Origin: Laguncularia racemosa | Taxonomy: Eukaryota; Streptophyta; Magnoliopsida; Myrtales; Combretaceae | Length of the DNA: 64,000 nucleotides | Assembly (NCBI GenBank): GCA_037954665.1 | Contig: JBBMOL010000376.1 | Coordinates: 124,001-188,000 of the forward strand | Reading direction: 5' to 3' | Part shown: positions 45,360 through 56,157 of the stretch, piece by piece | How the letters are laid out: every line of letters begins with the position of its first letter | Position numbering within the stretch: the stretch's first letter is position 1 | Position numbers and translations under genes: made by a program | Notes under the pieces: model-generated | The model's input: the letters and a program-made list of their open reading frames with translations, nothing else | What the model was told of the DNA's origin: nothing | The model's database searches: none

Positions 45360-46087
45360 TGATAGAGATCGGGAGGCATCCAACACTCAGGAGCTAGTCA
45401 AAGCTAATGACCCTTTACAAGGTATCAGGGGTCCTATGACACGATCACGGACCAAGCGAATGAAGGAGGCATTGCAAGGGTTGATTGTGGAACTTCAGGA
45501 GCAAGAGGTGATTCGAATTCGACACAACTCTAACACAAGTCATAAGCTCATGAACATCATATATCAAAGTGGGGATGAAGCGGAGGACATCGGAATTGCA
45601 TTGACGACCACCAGCGAAGGAAAGGCCGCCAACCTATCACCTAGGCCGCCAGCCTAGAATTAGCCGGCCTTTAAAAGGCAAGGTATGTCGGTTATGAAGG
45701 CTGCCGGCCTTGGAATTTACACCGCCGGCTAGCCGTTGTTTTTTTTTTTAATTCAAAGTCGGCCCTAGATATATTTAGGCCGCCAGCTTTTAATTAATGA
45801 CGAATATAAACTCCTTTATACAACATTTGAAAGATCATTATCAGACTTATCATATTGTGAATGAGATTTTTGAGAGAGTTCTCTCTTCCTTTAGTTCTTG
45901 CGAATAGAACTAATTTTGATTTCTTCATCCTAAATGCTTGGGGAAATCGATCCGTGATAGCTTAGGTTCCATTCGGCGTGTTCGATTGGGGTTGGGTTAT
46001 GTTTAATTCATTCGATTCAATTTCGATTCTAGGGTTTGAATCCTTATTGATCTTTGGGTCTTAGATCGATAGCTAGTGTTCGCATCA
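45360..46087 (+). repeat. 3' LTR of element D
   Basis: It starts TGATAGAGAT, ends CGCATCA and is followed by TSD GTAAG. It carries the coding tail at 45436-45657 and a GCCGGC cluster at about 45622-45790. Confidence 0.93.
45436..45657 (+). pseudogene. Detached integrase tail of element D, inside the 3' LTR
   Basis: A 73-residue open stretch starts MTRSRTKRMKEALQ and extends deep into the LTR. GPMTRSRTKRMKEAL aligns with PITRAQTKRLKKQL in A and LITRSQPKKLQQ in C. It is out of frame with the integrase, so it is cut off by a frameshift or by the TGA at 45315. The conserved basic core is probably the CRM-specific C-terminal motif. Confidence 0.65.
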
Positions 46088-46300
46088 GTAAGTTGAGTTT
46101 GAGTAGCTTATAAGTGACTCAACTCATTTTTTGCCCTACCATCTTTTATAGTATAATTACTAATAAATAAATAGTGTCGCATGAGGAGTTTATTTAGTCA
46201 ACTATAAGTTTTTTATAAACAAATTTTAATATTATTTGTTATTATAACAACAAATAAAATATTAAAAGTTAAAAGTGAATGAAAAACTTACTCTTTAAAA
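46088..46300. repeat. Segmental duplication copy I, right end
   Basis: GTAAGTTGAGTTTGAGTAGCTTAT onward matches 49527-49720 (AGTTTGAGTAACTTATGAG, ACTAATAAATAAATA, TTTATTTAGT, AAAAGTGAATG-type blocks). The PR-1 pseudogene starts about 470 bases later. Confidence 0.7.
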
Positions 46301-46673
46301 AGATAGATATGATGCATTTATTGTTTTATATATTGAAAATATTAATTAATTAAATATATTGAATTATATACATGTCATGGCAAATGTTGCCAAATTTACA
46401 TGCCATTCACTATCCTTGCATTTTTAGGAGGTATATGTGTCAACATTTCAAAGAAAGAAGGTCTACCTAGTTTACCCTTCTTTTTTTTTTGTGTACATCA
46501 CATATCCTAATGGTTTTTCTCCATTTGAACATCAGGTAGATATATGTTCTATATACGTTACAAGTTGTAAAGTATGTTCACACTTCACATTACTTCAAAA
46601 AACACATATTTCATCTAAATGTGACCTATAATCCCATTATTATTCTCCTTTGAATATTCTTCCTCATGAAACC

Positions 46674-46680
46674 TTATAAA
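46674..46680 (+). promoter_or_regulatory. TATA box of the PR-1 pseudogene
   Basis: TTATAAA lies 86 bases upstream of the PR-1 ATG. A W-box core on the minus strand (GTCAA on plus, in GTGTCAAC near 46438) lies further upstream, as is common in PR-1 promoters. Confidence 0.5.
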
Positions 46681-46765
46681 TGCAACATCATTTGTGTCTA
46701 AGAACATCACCGAGCATTATCAAACTCTTTTATTCATCTTTTGCACTCCTAGATGTATAGAAACA

Positions 46766-47245
46766 ATGAGAACTCATAAGCTAGCTTCTCTTCTTCTCTT
46801 AGTCATTATCCTAGTGCATACCTCATATGCCTAAGACATGCCTTAAGATTTTCTTAATGCTCACATCACTGCAAGAAGTGAGGTAGGTGTTGGTCCCATC
46901 ACATGAGATGATATGGTGGCAAGATATGCCCTTAATTACGCCAATAAACATAAAGGAGATTGTAAATCAGTGCACTCAAGTGGTCCATATGGTGAAAACC
47001 TAGCTTGGAGTAGTGGTGATATGTCTAGGATTGCTATAGTGAAACTATGGGTGGATGAAAAGGCTTACTATAACTATGAAACCAACTCTTTCATTGTAGG
47101 GAAGGTGTGTGGTCACTACACTCAAGTGGTATGGCGAAACTCGATTCGCCTTGGCTGTGCTAAGGTGAGGTGCAACACTAGAGGAACATTCATCACTTGC
47201 AATTATGACCATCCCGGCAATTATGTTAGGCAAAAACCCTATTGA
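46766..47245 (+). pseudogene. PR1: PR-1 (CAP superfamily) defence gene, full length, three nonsense codons
   Basis: The intronless 160-codon frame is the usual PR-1 length. It starts with a signal peptide (MRTHKLASLLLLVIILVHTSYA, 22 residues; cleavage after SYA). The CAP domain follows with GPYGENLAW, VCGHYTQVVWRNS, GCAKVRC and TCNYDHPGNYV. Three codons are stops: TAA at 46832-46834 and 46844-46846, where Gln is expected, and TGA at 46907-46909, where Trp is expected. All three are single C-to-T or G-to-A changes and no frameshift is present. Only five of the six usual cysteines remain, since NSC has become NSF. PR-1 proteins are secreted, sterol-binding and pathogen-induced. From 46913 there is an open 110-codon frame without a signal peptide, so it is not a working gene. 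Confidence 0.92.
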
Positions 47246-48083
47246 GGGAAATATATTATCATTTACCTTATCTTTCCATGGTAGTTGATAGTTTAATAAA
47301 ACTAATATGTTATGAAATGTCATTAATGACATAATTTTATAAATAAAATGCTGTTAGAGAGACACATGTTTATCATTTTCTTTTTTCTTCTTTGAACACC
47401 TAAGTGACTAGAACATGTGATGGTATAGTAATTCACATGTAAAGTGTAACAATTTCTTAAATTAATTAGAAAGGAAAGAACTACTTATCTATACCACTTG
47501 CTATGTGACAAGGGGTTCACCTCTCCTGAAGATCTTGTGTAGTGCTCAACTATCCTTTGTTTTATACTTTTACCTCATTTCTAGATGACTAGTTAGCTTT
47601 CCCTTCTTATGTTTCCCAAGACTTGTTCCTAGCCCATTCCTTATCAAGAGAGCCTTCATCTGGCTTTGCCACGGTCTCCCTTATGATTATGGGGACTAAC
47701 CTTCTTAATTGGTTTCTTAGCTCCTAACTAGTTTGTTCATAGATTGCTAAACCCGCCTACAAAATACCCACACCCCTAAAACAAAACTATCTCGTTGATG
47801 CCACTCATTACATTTTAAACTCTAGTTGGTCCCACATTTCTTTCTCGATGTCATAAACCATGGCATTAATGTTTACTTACAAAATCTCCTGTCAGAATTT
47901 GTTTGTATCATCGTCTATAGTAAACCATTAATGATTTTAGTTGCAGCTACTAAAAGAATATCTTGCTAACAAAATCTTTTAAAAAATAAAGTTATTTTAA
48001 TAAAACTAGTTGGCCTTATTTCTAATAAAAATAATAAACAAATAAGTATTCATTTGCACATGATGTATGCTCTAACAAATTGA
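47246..48083. other. Downstream of PR-1, no gene recognised
   Basis: This is non-coding by eye. A less AT-rich patch at about 47490-47890 has GC content like degraded coding sequence, but no family could be recognised on either strand. Confidence 0.4.
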
Positions 48084-49740
48084 TTCTTACATAGATTAAA
48101 GTTTCTGTGAAATAGCAAAATATTTAATTATCAAGATGATGCTTTTCATAATCTTTACAAGTGTGTAGGTTTGATGAAAGTTGTAGCAATAGAAATGTCA
48201 ACTAGTTGCTAGGGAGATAGATGAATTTGCTAGTCATAATTGGAATTCTCAATAGAAAAATATCTATTTATTATTATAATTTAAACATAAAGATTTGTTA
48301 ACAAGTACGGTAACACTTTTTAATACCAAAGAGGGAGAGAACCTTAAGGGTTTTTTTTTTTAAAAAAAAAAAATGATCATAGTTGCTTAGTACACATTGT
48401 AAGAGGCAAAAGAAAAATGATTTTCTGAGCAAACATGTAAATTAAAAATTAAACTATCGACTTAAGAAGTTGAAATTATTACAAAAATAAAATAAAATTG
48501 TGTAAGTTTTATTTGCAGAAAGTGGGTTACAATGTATCTAAAAAAATTGAAGTAGAACAAAATGATTAGCATCATATAAATATAAGTACCTTACAATTTT
48601 TTTTCTAACGACTATACTGGATTATTTCTTTAGTAAATTACAAAAAAAAATTATATCATTTTCAATATAAATGATTAGACAAGTTGTTCAATAATCCTCA
48701 TTCATTTTCATAATATTAATTCCAAAGGCATGTTATTACCTCTAGTAAGCTAACAACTATTATTTACTAATGTTTTATATAATAAGATTGAATTATTAGT
48801 AACATCAATAATATAATTATGTCATTTCTTGTGTAACTAGTAATAATAAATAACATCTCAAGAGAAATTTATTTAGTTAACTATAACTTTTTGACAAATG
48901 AAACTTAATTTTACTTGTAATTTTGAAAAGAGAATAAAAAAAGGTAAAAAGTGAACAAAAATTAGTTCTTGAGGCACAAACTTGTAGGACTTTTTTTTTT
49001 TTAAATCATTTCACAACAATTTGACCCTTCAAGCAACATAACAATAAATGTAACTGATAAAAGGAAAATAACTCTAATAAGAATTGAATCATTAAGTAAA
49101 AAATTTTAGAGAAAATAATTGCTAGGAATTTAGGAAGCTAGAAGAATAGATTGGAGATATGCTATCATAGTACATATAAAAGACTTCATATTACTTACTG
49201 TTATTGTACAAGATATAAGTCTAAATTTTATATTATAGTTATAGTATAATATATAATATGTATCATTTATATTATATTACATAACATATTATATATATAA
49301 AGATCATGGCAAACTAACAAGCATGCTCATGAGTAAGCACCTCATGCACTAGTTAATGAGCCAGGTTATGTACTTGCTCACAAGCCTACTCATAAACTAG
49401 TTCATTAAGCAATGTCATGAGCAAGCTTGCAACCTAAAATAGGAGCTCGAACTTGCTTGTTTAAATAAATAAGCTTTATTTTCAGCTCAAGCTTAACTCA
49501 TTTACAAATTGAGTTCAAGCCAAGCCAAGTTTGAGTAACTTATGAGTAATTTAACTCATTTGTAACCCTACTATCATTTATGGTATTATTGCTAATAAAT
49601 AAATAACATCTCACAAGGATTTTATTTAGTAAATTATAAGTTTTTCGTAAACAAAATTTAATATTATTTTTTATTTTGAAAACAAATAAAAGAATAAAAA
49701 AAATTTAAAAGAGAATGAAATTCAATTATTCCTAATAGAT
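48084..49740. repeat. Segmental duplication, copy II (without insertions)
   Basis: It is homologous in order to 23597-25167, 31996-32119, 39656-39932 and 46088-46300, with no CRM element and no virus. It therefore shows the empty sites for C, the virus and D. Non-coding and AT-rich. Confidence 0.8.
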
Positions 49741-51050
49741 GAACTTAAATGACACTAATTAGAGTTAGAACTACCACTGCATGTTTATAAGAGCATGTAG
49801 TTGACCATGTAGCTCTATCTAGCATCATTAAAGAACCTTTTTAATGAATTTTAATAAGTCTTTTTTTTTTCTTAAGCATGAGGAGGTCAATACTCTATCT
49901 TACCCCCAAAGTTTATCCTATTAGTTATGGTTATATGGTAAATTGATAGAAAACTCTTCTTGTAAAGTTAGACTTTTAGAGGAATAATTACTAGGAATTT
50001 AAGAACCAGACTAGAAGGATAGGTATTGGCGAGATATTATGTAAAGGATTTTGTCATAGAACTTAAGTTATCTAGATTTAATCAACTAACTTAATATAAA
50101 ACAATAGGAATGAGTAATAATAAAATAAATTGCAACAAAAAATAAATGGAGAAGGGATAAGAAGATCAAGCTTGATATAATGTGGGGTTTAGTCTACCTA
50201 CTAGTCTCTATGGCCACCAACTACCTCCTCAAGTGAACTTCACACACACTATTAATTTAGTCCTTAAAAACAAAATATTACATGTGTTTAGCATTCAATA
50301 AACTCAACTTTGGTGCTTACAAAGATACAACTCTTGCTCTAGTCTTTCTCTCTCAAAAATTATAACAAATTTACAAATTCATATATTGATTGATCTAGCT
50401 AAGTGAGATCTAGAGAATATATGATTAAGTTGGGCTATAATAATACTTTATTTGACGAAGAGCTTCATTGAGGTGGCAATGGAGTGTCAATTTCCTATTG
50501 ATGATTGAGGGTAGAAGTTCATTTCAATTTAGATTGTAATTCTAAATGAAAACATCACTTATGGAGAGTTAGTATAAATTAGTATAAATTCCTTAGCTAC
50601 TAAATCGAATCTTTTCCTTGCAAGGGCATTTGTACAAATCCTTTATACGCTTTTTGTTCTCAAGGAAAATTAGTTGAACATCTATCATGTCATTGTAGTT
50701 AGGTTTGTTCAATGTGGTTTACTTGTTGTAATTTACGCATAGGCTTTTTCCATATTGTAAGAACATATGTATGGCTATGAGATCTAATTAATGCCACTGT
50801 TCTTGATGAATTGTCCCTTAAGAAGTCATTGAAAAAGATTCCTACAATCTATTGGTAGATTTAGAACCATCGATGTGATTGTGTTTTCATTAACTTCGCT
50901 TTAATGTCTCATACAATAATAACAACACTTGAAAGAGAATTGAAAATACTATTTTTTTCGTTTAAGCTCTTTGATATGCACTAGAAGCATTTGCAACCAT
51001 CTTTTTACATAACTCATTTAACTCAACTATCATGGTTCATTTGACCCAGC
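49741..51050. other. AT-rich stretch, no gene recognised
   Basis: No coding region, RNA gene or repeat was recognised. Short T and A runs only. Confidence 0.4.
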
Positions 51051-51059
51051 AATTAACAT

Positions 51060-51275
51060 TAAAGATTTATGAATATTGGCAAGGAATTTTGAAGTTAATG
51101 CTCCTGAAGCAATTGCTATTTATGTTAATGGAGTAGATAGTGAGACTAATGAAACATTGGTCATAATGGAAGGAATTGCTTTTGCACCTAGATAAGGATG
51201 GAGGAAAATTATCATTGAGTCATATTCAAAAATCATTCATTGCTCCATTTTCTAAAGTTTAGCTATGTCTTAAAA
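51060..51275 (+). pseudogene. Degraded RNase H-like fragment
   Basis: One frame reads ARNFEVNAPEAIAI, then after a short insertion EGIAFAPR-stop-GWRKIIIES followed by IIHCSI. This order (APEAIAI, EG..FA, GWRKIIIES) resembles the RNase H domain of plant non-LTR retrotransposons or related host proteins. Only about 65 codons remain, with at least two stops. It is the least certain coding call here. Confidence 0.35.
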
Positions 51276-52510
51276 GAGCTTAGGGGTTATAAAGAACATC
51301 ATTTTTCTTTAAAGTTCATTAAGTATGTTTTACTTAACATACCTGAGTTTTCACCATTTGTCTCAACATGCTTGTATTTTTGTTTTTAACACTTTTCATA
51401 CTTGTTTTTTATATGAATTTTTATTATTATTAGACAAAATACACATGTTAGCCTCCAATTGTTCCACAATGATTATTTTAATAAAATAATATATTTAAAT
51501 ACATTTAATTAAGTAATGTAATAAAATAATAAAAAAGATTATTAAAAAAAATGTAGAAAATGAATTGGAGTTAAGTGCTTCATTAATCACGTTTGGTACT
51601 AGATAAATTGTAACTTGGGTTTTTGTGTAGTAGAAATGATCAATGAACAATTTTTGTATTTGGTTCAAGGTGTTTTCAAACACTTTTAAGAAACTTTTTA
51701 TTAGAAGTCAATTTCTATTTGGTTACTAGGAAAGTGTTAAATTAAAAAGGCACTGTGCTATGCAATTTGTTCCCATGATCATTGGCGCTATGTGAAGTAA
51801 GAAGCATATAAAATATATGTAAAGAAATTCTTATTACAAATGAAATTCAACAATCATGCTTAGTTACATTGTTTAAGAAGTGTTTATAGATTAGGAACCC
51901 TAAAACTAGTAAGGAAATAGAATAGGAAACTATATCAATGAAAATATACTTTCATAATCTAGACACATTTTGAAAGTAGAAGATTTTGGCTATGATTCTT
52001 TCGCCAAACAGTGTGGTAGTTTGCTCTAGATTAAAGTATACTTGAATAAGTTTCTATCTTCATATTATGTGCTCTATAACACTATAAGAAAAAGATATGA
52101 AGTTTCAAAGTTAAGCCTCCAAAATTATTCTTTCAACCCACTTAATTCCAACTGCTTCTAATGGGTTTCTAAAGCTCCTAACATATTTAGAACAATATTT
52201 CCTAATTTTTTTTGCTTCTAGCTACAAATTTTGATGGCTTACTCAAAAGTCCCTGATTCTTCTTCTTTTGTGACTTCCGATGGTTAAGTTGTTCCATAAT
52301 TTTCAAGCTTAACTGATCTACACCAATCATAAATTTAAATAATGCACAATTTCTAAACCAAAGAACTCTCTTGGGTAGTACTCAATCGAGTTTGTATCGA
52401 TTCCCTTTCACTTCATGTTTTTTTTTAGCACTACTCCTTGCATTGTTTACTTTAAGTCAAATTTTAGCATAATGGGATCACACTCCACATTTCTTTATAT
52501 TCACATATAA
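51276..52510. other. AT-rich stretch, no gene recognised
   Basis: Nothing coding or repetitive was recognised up to the TSD TATAA at 52506-52510. Confidence 0.4.
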
Positions 52511-52673
52511 TGTAATGCCTCGAAACTCGAGCCATGCTATTGCTTGCCATGTGTCCTTATCTCACAAGAACATGTTAAGGCTCTGAATCAACTCTGATAC
52601 ACTTTAACTCGTAACTCCTATATAATGAAGTGTTTCATACATCCCCAAAATTCAAAATACTTTCATAAACCAT

Positions 52674-53560
52674 ATCAAATATCTAACGTAGCGGAAGTCT
52701 TCAAACACAAAAATAAAATTCCTCAAAAGATACTATCCGTTACAGTCAAATAACATAATTCTCCCAATCCTAATCACCAGAATAGTAATGGTAATCTACA
52801 TCTTCCTTTCTTTGTAGTTTACCCAAACCCAAGTTATCTTGTAGGTTCTCATCACCCTCAACACCTGCATCTAAAAAATTCCCTAAAGGGTGAGCTAACG
52901 CCTAGTACGTATAACACAAACACACATGCATGAACAACCATGAATAAGAATCACATACATCATGCAATACTTAAACACAGACAACCATTTCTTAATACAA
53001 TTTATGTCCACAAGCATTAATAGGGTACTCATGACCCCATTAACACACTTAACACACTGGAGCATGATTTGGTGATAGGAACTATCACTACAAGCCCTAC
53101 ACCCATGATCCCTTAATCCTTATCAAATATCTAACGAAGCAGAAGCCTTCAAACACAAAAATAAAATTCCTCAAAAGATACTATCCATTACAGTCAAATA
53201 ACATAATTCTCCCAATCCTAATCACCATAATATTAATGGTAATCTACATCTTCCTTTCTCTGTAGTTTACCTAAACCCAAGTTATCTTGTAGGTTCTCAT
53301 CACCCTCAACACCTGCATCTAAAAAATTCCCTAAAGGGTGAGCTAACGCCTAGTACGTATAACACAAACACACATGCATGAACAACCATGAATAAGAATC
53401 ACATACATCATGCAATAGTTAAACACAGACAACCATGTCTTAATACAATTTATGTCTACAAGCATTAATAGGGTACTCATGACCCCCTTAACACACTGGA
53501 GCATGATTTGGTGATGGGAACTATCACTACAGGCCCCACACCCATGATCCCTTAATCCTT
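52674..53560. repeat. 448-bp tandem duplication inside the solo LTR
   Basis: Unit 1 spans 52674-53121 and unit 2 spans 53122-53560, starting ATCAAATATCTAACG(T/A)AG. They differ at only a few positions and by one short deletion (a lost ACACACTTA-like stretch in unit 2). The high identity implies that the duplication is recent. Confidence 0.9.
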
Positions 53561-53566
53561 AAACTT

Positions 53567-54606
53567 TGATAGGAATCAAAATCTTACAAGACCTATCATC
53601 AGGACATGAGCCAAAGGATTTCAAATCTTGGCGATGAGGGTCCTTTTTGAGCAAATCGACCCCGAAATTATTTGTTTACTAACCTCTTTTCTATTACTCA
53701 TGTATTGTATATTCCAACATGCACACTTATCAGGCTTTACAGGGTGATGGACAAACTCATTAAGACTCAGCTTGTGAGTTGTCCATGGATAGACCTAAAC
53801 TGGCGATGAGTTGGGCCGACAAATCCTATTGAAGAACTAGCATGTTAAAGACTATTTTCACTTGTAATTTATTTATTTGAATCATTTATGTTGTAAGTTT
53901 TTGAGACACTTTTATTTGGTTGTAATAGGTGCTTTTAGGACCGGCCACCCTAAAGTGGCATAGCTATAATTTTGTAGACATTTTAACCCTAAAGGGAGAA
54001 AGTATAAATACTTGATTAAGTAGGGTTTGGGGGGAGCTTTTGAAATTTTTAGAATATAAACTTCACGTGTGAGGGTTAGGGTTCATCCTAAATCTAATTA
54101 CTCTTATCAATTTCAATAAAAAAAATTGAAATTGTGGCGAGTGGCATCAAAGAGAATTGTGAGTAATATCAATTCCCTTTGCTGTATTTTTCCTTTTCAT
54201 CACTAGTGATTCATATCTAGGGTGACTAAGATTGTTCTTGATCCGAATTTGATTTCATCTGTAACCTCTTTGTAATGATATAAGATTGATTGGTTTTAGA
54301 ATTTGTTTTAACCATCAATTTTGCTATACTTTGTGGTGTGGATTGGTATTGTTGTGAAGGAGGGTCACGGTTTTGTTTTGATTGTTGATGATTGGAAATT
54401 CTCTTGGAATTTTAAATTTGATTTAGTGATTCAATTGAGGATTTCATTATTGTGATTTTATTTCCTTGAAGTTTAGCATTTCGGATCAACTTACACAATT
54501 AGGGTTACGAATATTTGTTGCCCTTTTGGACCGGATTTGATCTCATCCTTTAAGGATTGTAATTTGGTTCATTTGTATGTGCTTAAACCCCCTTTTAGGC
54601 ACATTA
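53567..54606 (+). mobile_element. Solo LTR 2 (TGATAGG family, 1,040 bp)
   Basis: It starts TGATAGGAATC and ends GGCACATTA (CATTA for CATCA). It is flanked by a perfect TSD, AACTT, at 53562-53566 and 54607-54611. A TATA box (TATAAATA) is at 54003-54010. It is clearly related to solo LTR 1 (21913-22820), both in the first 180 bases and around the TATA box. Confidence 0.88.
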
Positions 54607-55239
54607 AACTTGGTAATTGGAACTACCACTTCGGGCCCCATACCCATGTCCACTTAAACCATAAATTTGGTGATAGAAACTGCCACTACGGGCCCTACAC
54701 CCATACACTTAAACCACTTAATCCTAGTGATGGGAACTATCACTATAGGCCCCATACCCATGCACACTTAAACCACTTAACCAAGATTTAGCTCAAATCA
54801 TTTCCAAGCACGAATCCACTAGGGACAATGTCACACAAGGATCATTAGGGTACTCCCCAGGGATTTGCCGCTACGGGCCCCTAAGTCGAGCCAAGCACAT
54901 ACAACATACAACTTAAACACTTAAACCAGTTCATCAAGTTAAATCAAGTTCAATGCATAAGCTAACTTGAACAAGCATAAATCAATACACAAGTTACACG
55001 TACCTTCAATCTTGGCCTTAAGAACTTCTCGATTTTGGACTTAATCTAAATGGAAATCTGTACAAATCAACAAACTCTTCTTAGTACTTAATCTAAGATC
55101 AATATTAATTCTTAACTTTCTTAATTCTATTCATTTAATTTCTCTGAGGCCATACTAGCTATCTAGGTTGCGTGGAAAATAGTTTAATTTGAAGTTAAAT
55201 AAATATATAATTACGTTATCCTTTATTCAACACGGTTAT

Positions 55240-55625
55240 GTTGGGGATCGTGTTGCTTAACACGAGCTGGAGCATAACTATGTTAAAGGTCATGTATCTT
55301 TCAGTGTAAAATTTGGCTTCAACATAATTAGAACATGACCATGTTAGGAGGTCATGTTCTTAATTCAACACGATTGTGTTACGAGGCCGTGTATCTTTCG
55401 ATGTAACCTTCACACTCAACACAGTCTAAATACAACCGTGTTAGGAGGCTATGTTACTTTTAACTTAACACGGTTGAAACACAACCGTGTTAAGAGGCTG
55501 TATATCTCTAAGTGTAACTTTCACACTCAACACAATCTAAACATGATTGTGTTGGGAGACTGTGTCACCCTTAACTCAATACAGTCGAAACATGACTATG
55601 TTAGGAGGCCGTGTACCCCTCAATA
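55240..55625. repeat. Degenerate hairpin array (AACACGGTTG-type) in the solo LTR
   Basis: Motifs of the form AACAC-G(G/A)TT-GTGTT and GTTAGGAGGC(C/T)GTGT recur every ~45-60 bases. The best copy at 55467-55491 is a perfect 10-bp inverted repeat (AACACGGTTG/CAACCGTGTT) with a 5-base loop. Degenerate traces occur in the related LTR near 22990-23040. Confidence 0.75.
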
Positions 55626-56157
55626 AATTCCACGAACCCTAATTCTTTTACTTTAAATTCTCCTAAACTCGTTCCTCCTTATCCCTAGGCTTAATTAAAT
55701 CTCTAAAATACATAAATGCATCTAAATTACAAAGATTTTCACATTTACATCAAAATTACACAAGTCATATCCTTGAGCAGTTGATTCCTGTTCACCTATC
55801 GTCCTTTCTCAAACTTCTAGTTCTGCATGAACAAAGCAATGTAACTTATATCAGATTACCCATTCTCCACGAAAATTCTTGTATAAAAACCCTTACCTCT
55901 CGTACTTGGAATTAGGTCGCGCCGTCTCCTTTCGTCAGCTTAGGGTTTCTTCAAAGAGCATCTATCCTTTGTGGATTGCTGTTTCACTGCTCAAAATGAC
56001 AAAGGAGGCTCTCTAAGTTAATTTGGAGTATTTATACTCTTTGTGTGAAATGTCCAAATTGCCCCTCGAATTTTATAAAATTCCCATCCTTGTTCTTAGC
56101 TCTTTGTGATAATATATACATTAAATAAATCAATAAATAAAATTTTCAAGTATTACA

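Larger units (their letters stand above)
39933..46087 (+). mobile_element. CRM-type chromovirus D (6.15 kb, 5' LTR end and PBS deleted)
   Basis: LTRs start TGATAGAGAT. The perfect TSD is GTAAG at 39928-39932 and 46088-46092. The 3' LTR ends CGCATCA, whereas the 5' LTR stops matching at about 40606, just before a long T run, and no primer-binding site follows. Roughly the last 54 LTR bases and the primer-binding site are gone. Protein content is CRM type. Because the 5' LTR lost its end after insertion, the copy cannot be reverse transcribed normally. Confidence 0.92.
52511..56157 (-). mobile_element. Solo LTR of a Del/Tekay-type element, 3.65 kb with insertions
   Basis: On the minus strand it starts TGTAATAC (56157) and ends GAGGCATTACA (52511). 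It is flanked by a perfect TSD, TATAA, at 52506-52510 and 56158-56162. No primer-binding site or coding region adjoins, so it is a solo LTR. It is homologous to the 5' LTR at 20596-23596. It contains a 448-bp tandem duplication, an inserted solo LTR 2 and a hairpin array. A minus-strand TATA box (TATAAATA) is at 56036-56029. Confidence 0.88.

Noticed and set aside
46913..47245. A functional shortened PR-1 protein from an internal ATG
   Set aside because: It would lack the signal peptide and the start of the CAP domain and has only five of six cysteines, so a working secreted protein is unlikely.
47490..47890. A decayed coding region downstream of PR-1
   Set aside because: Composition is suggestive, but no frame on either strand gave a recognisable motif.
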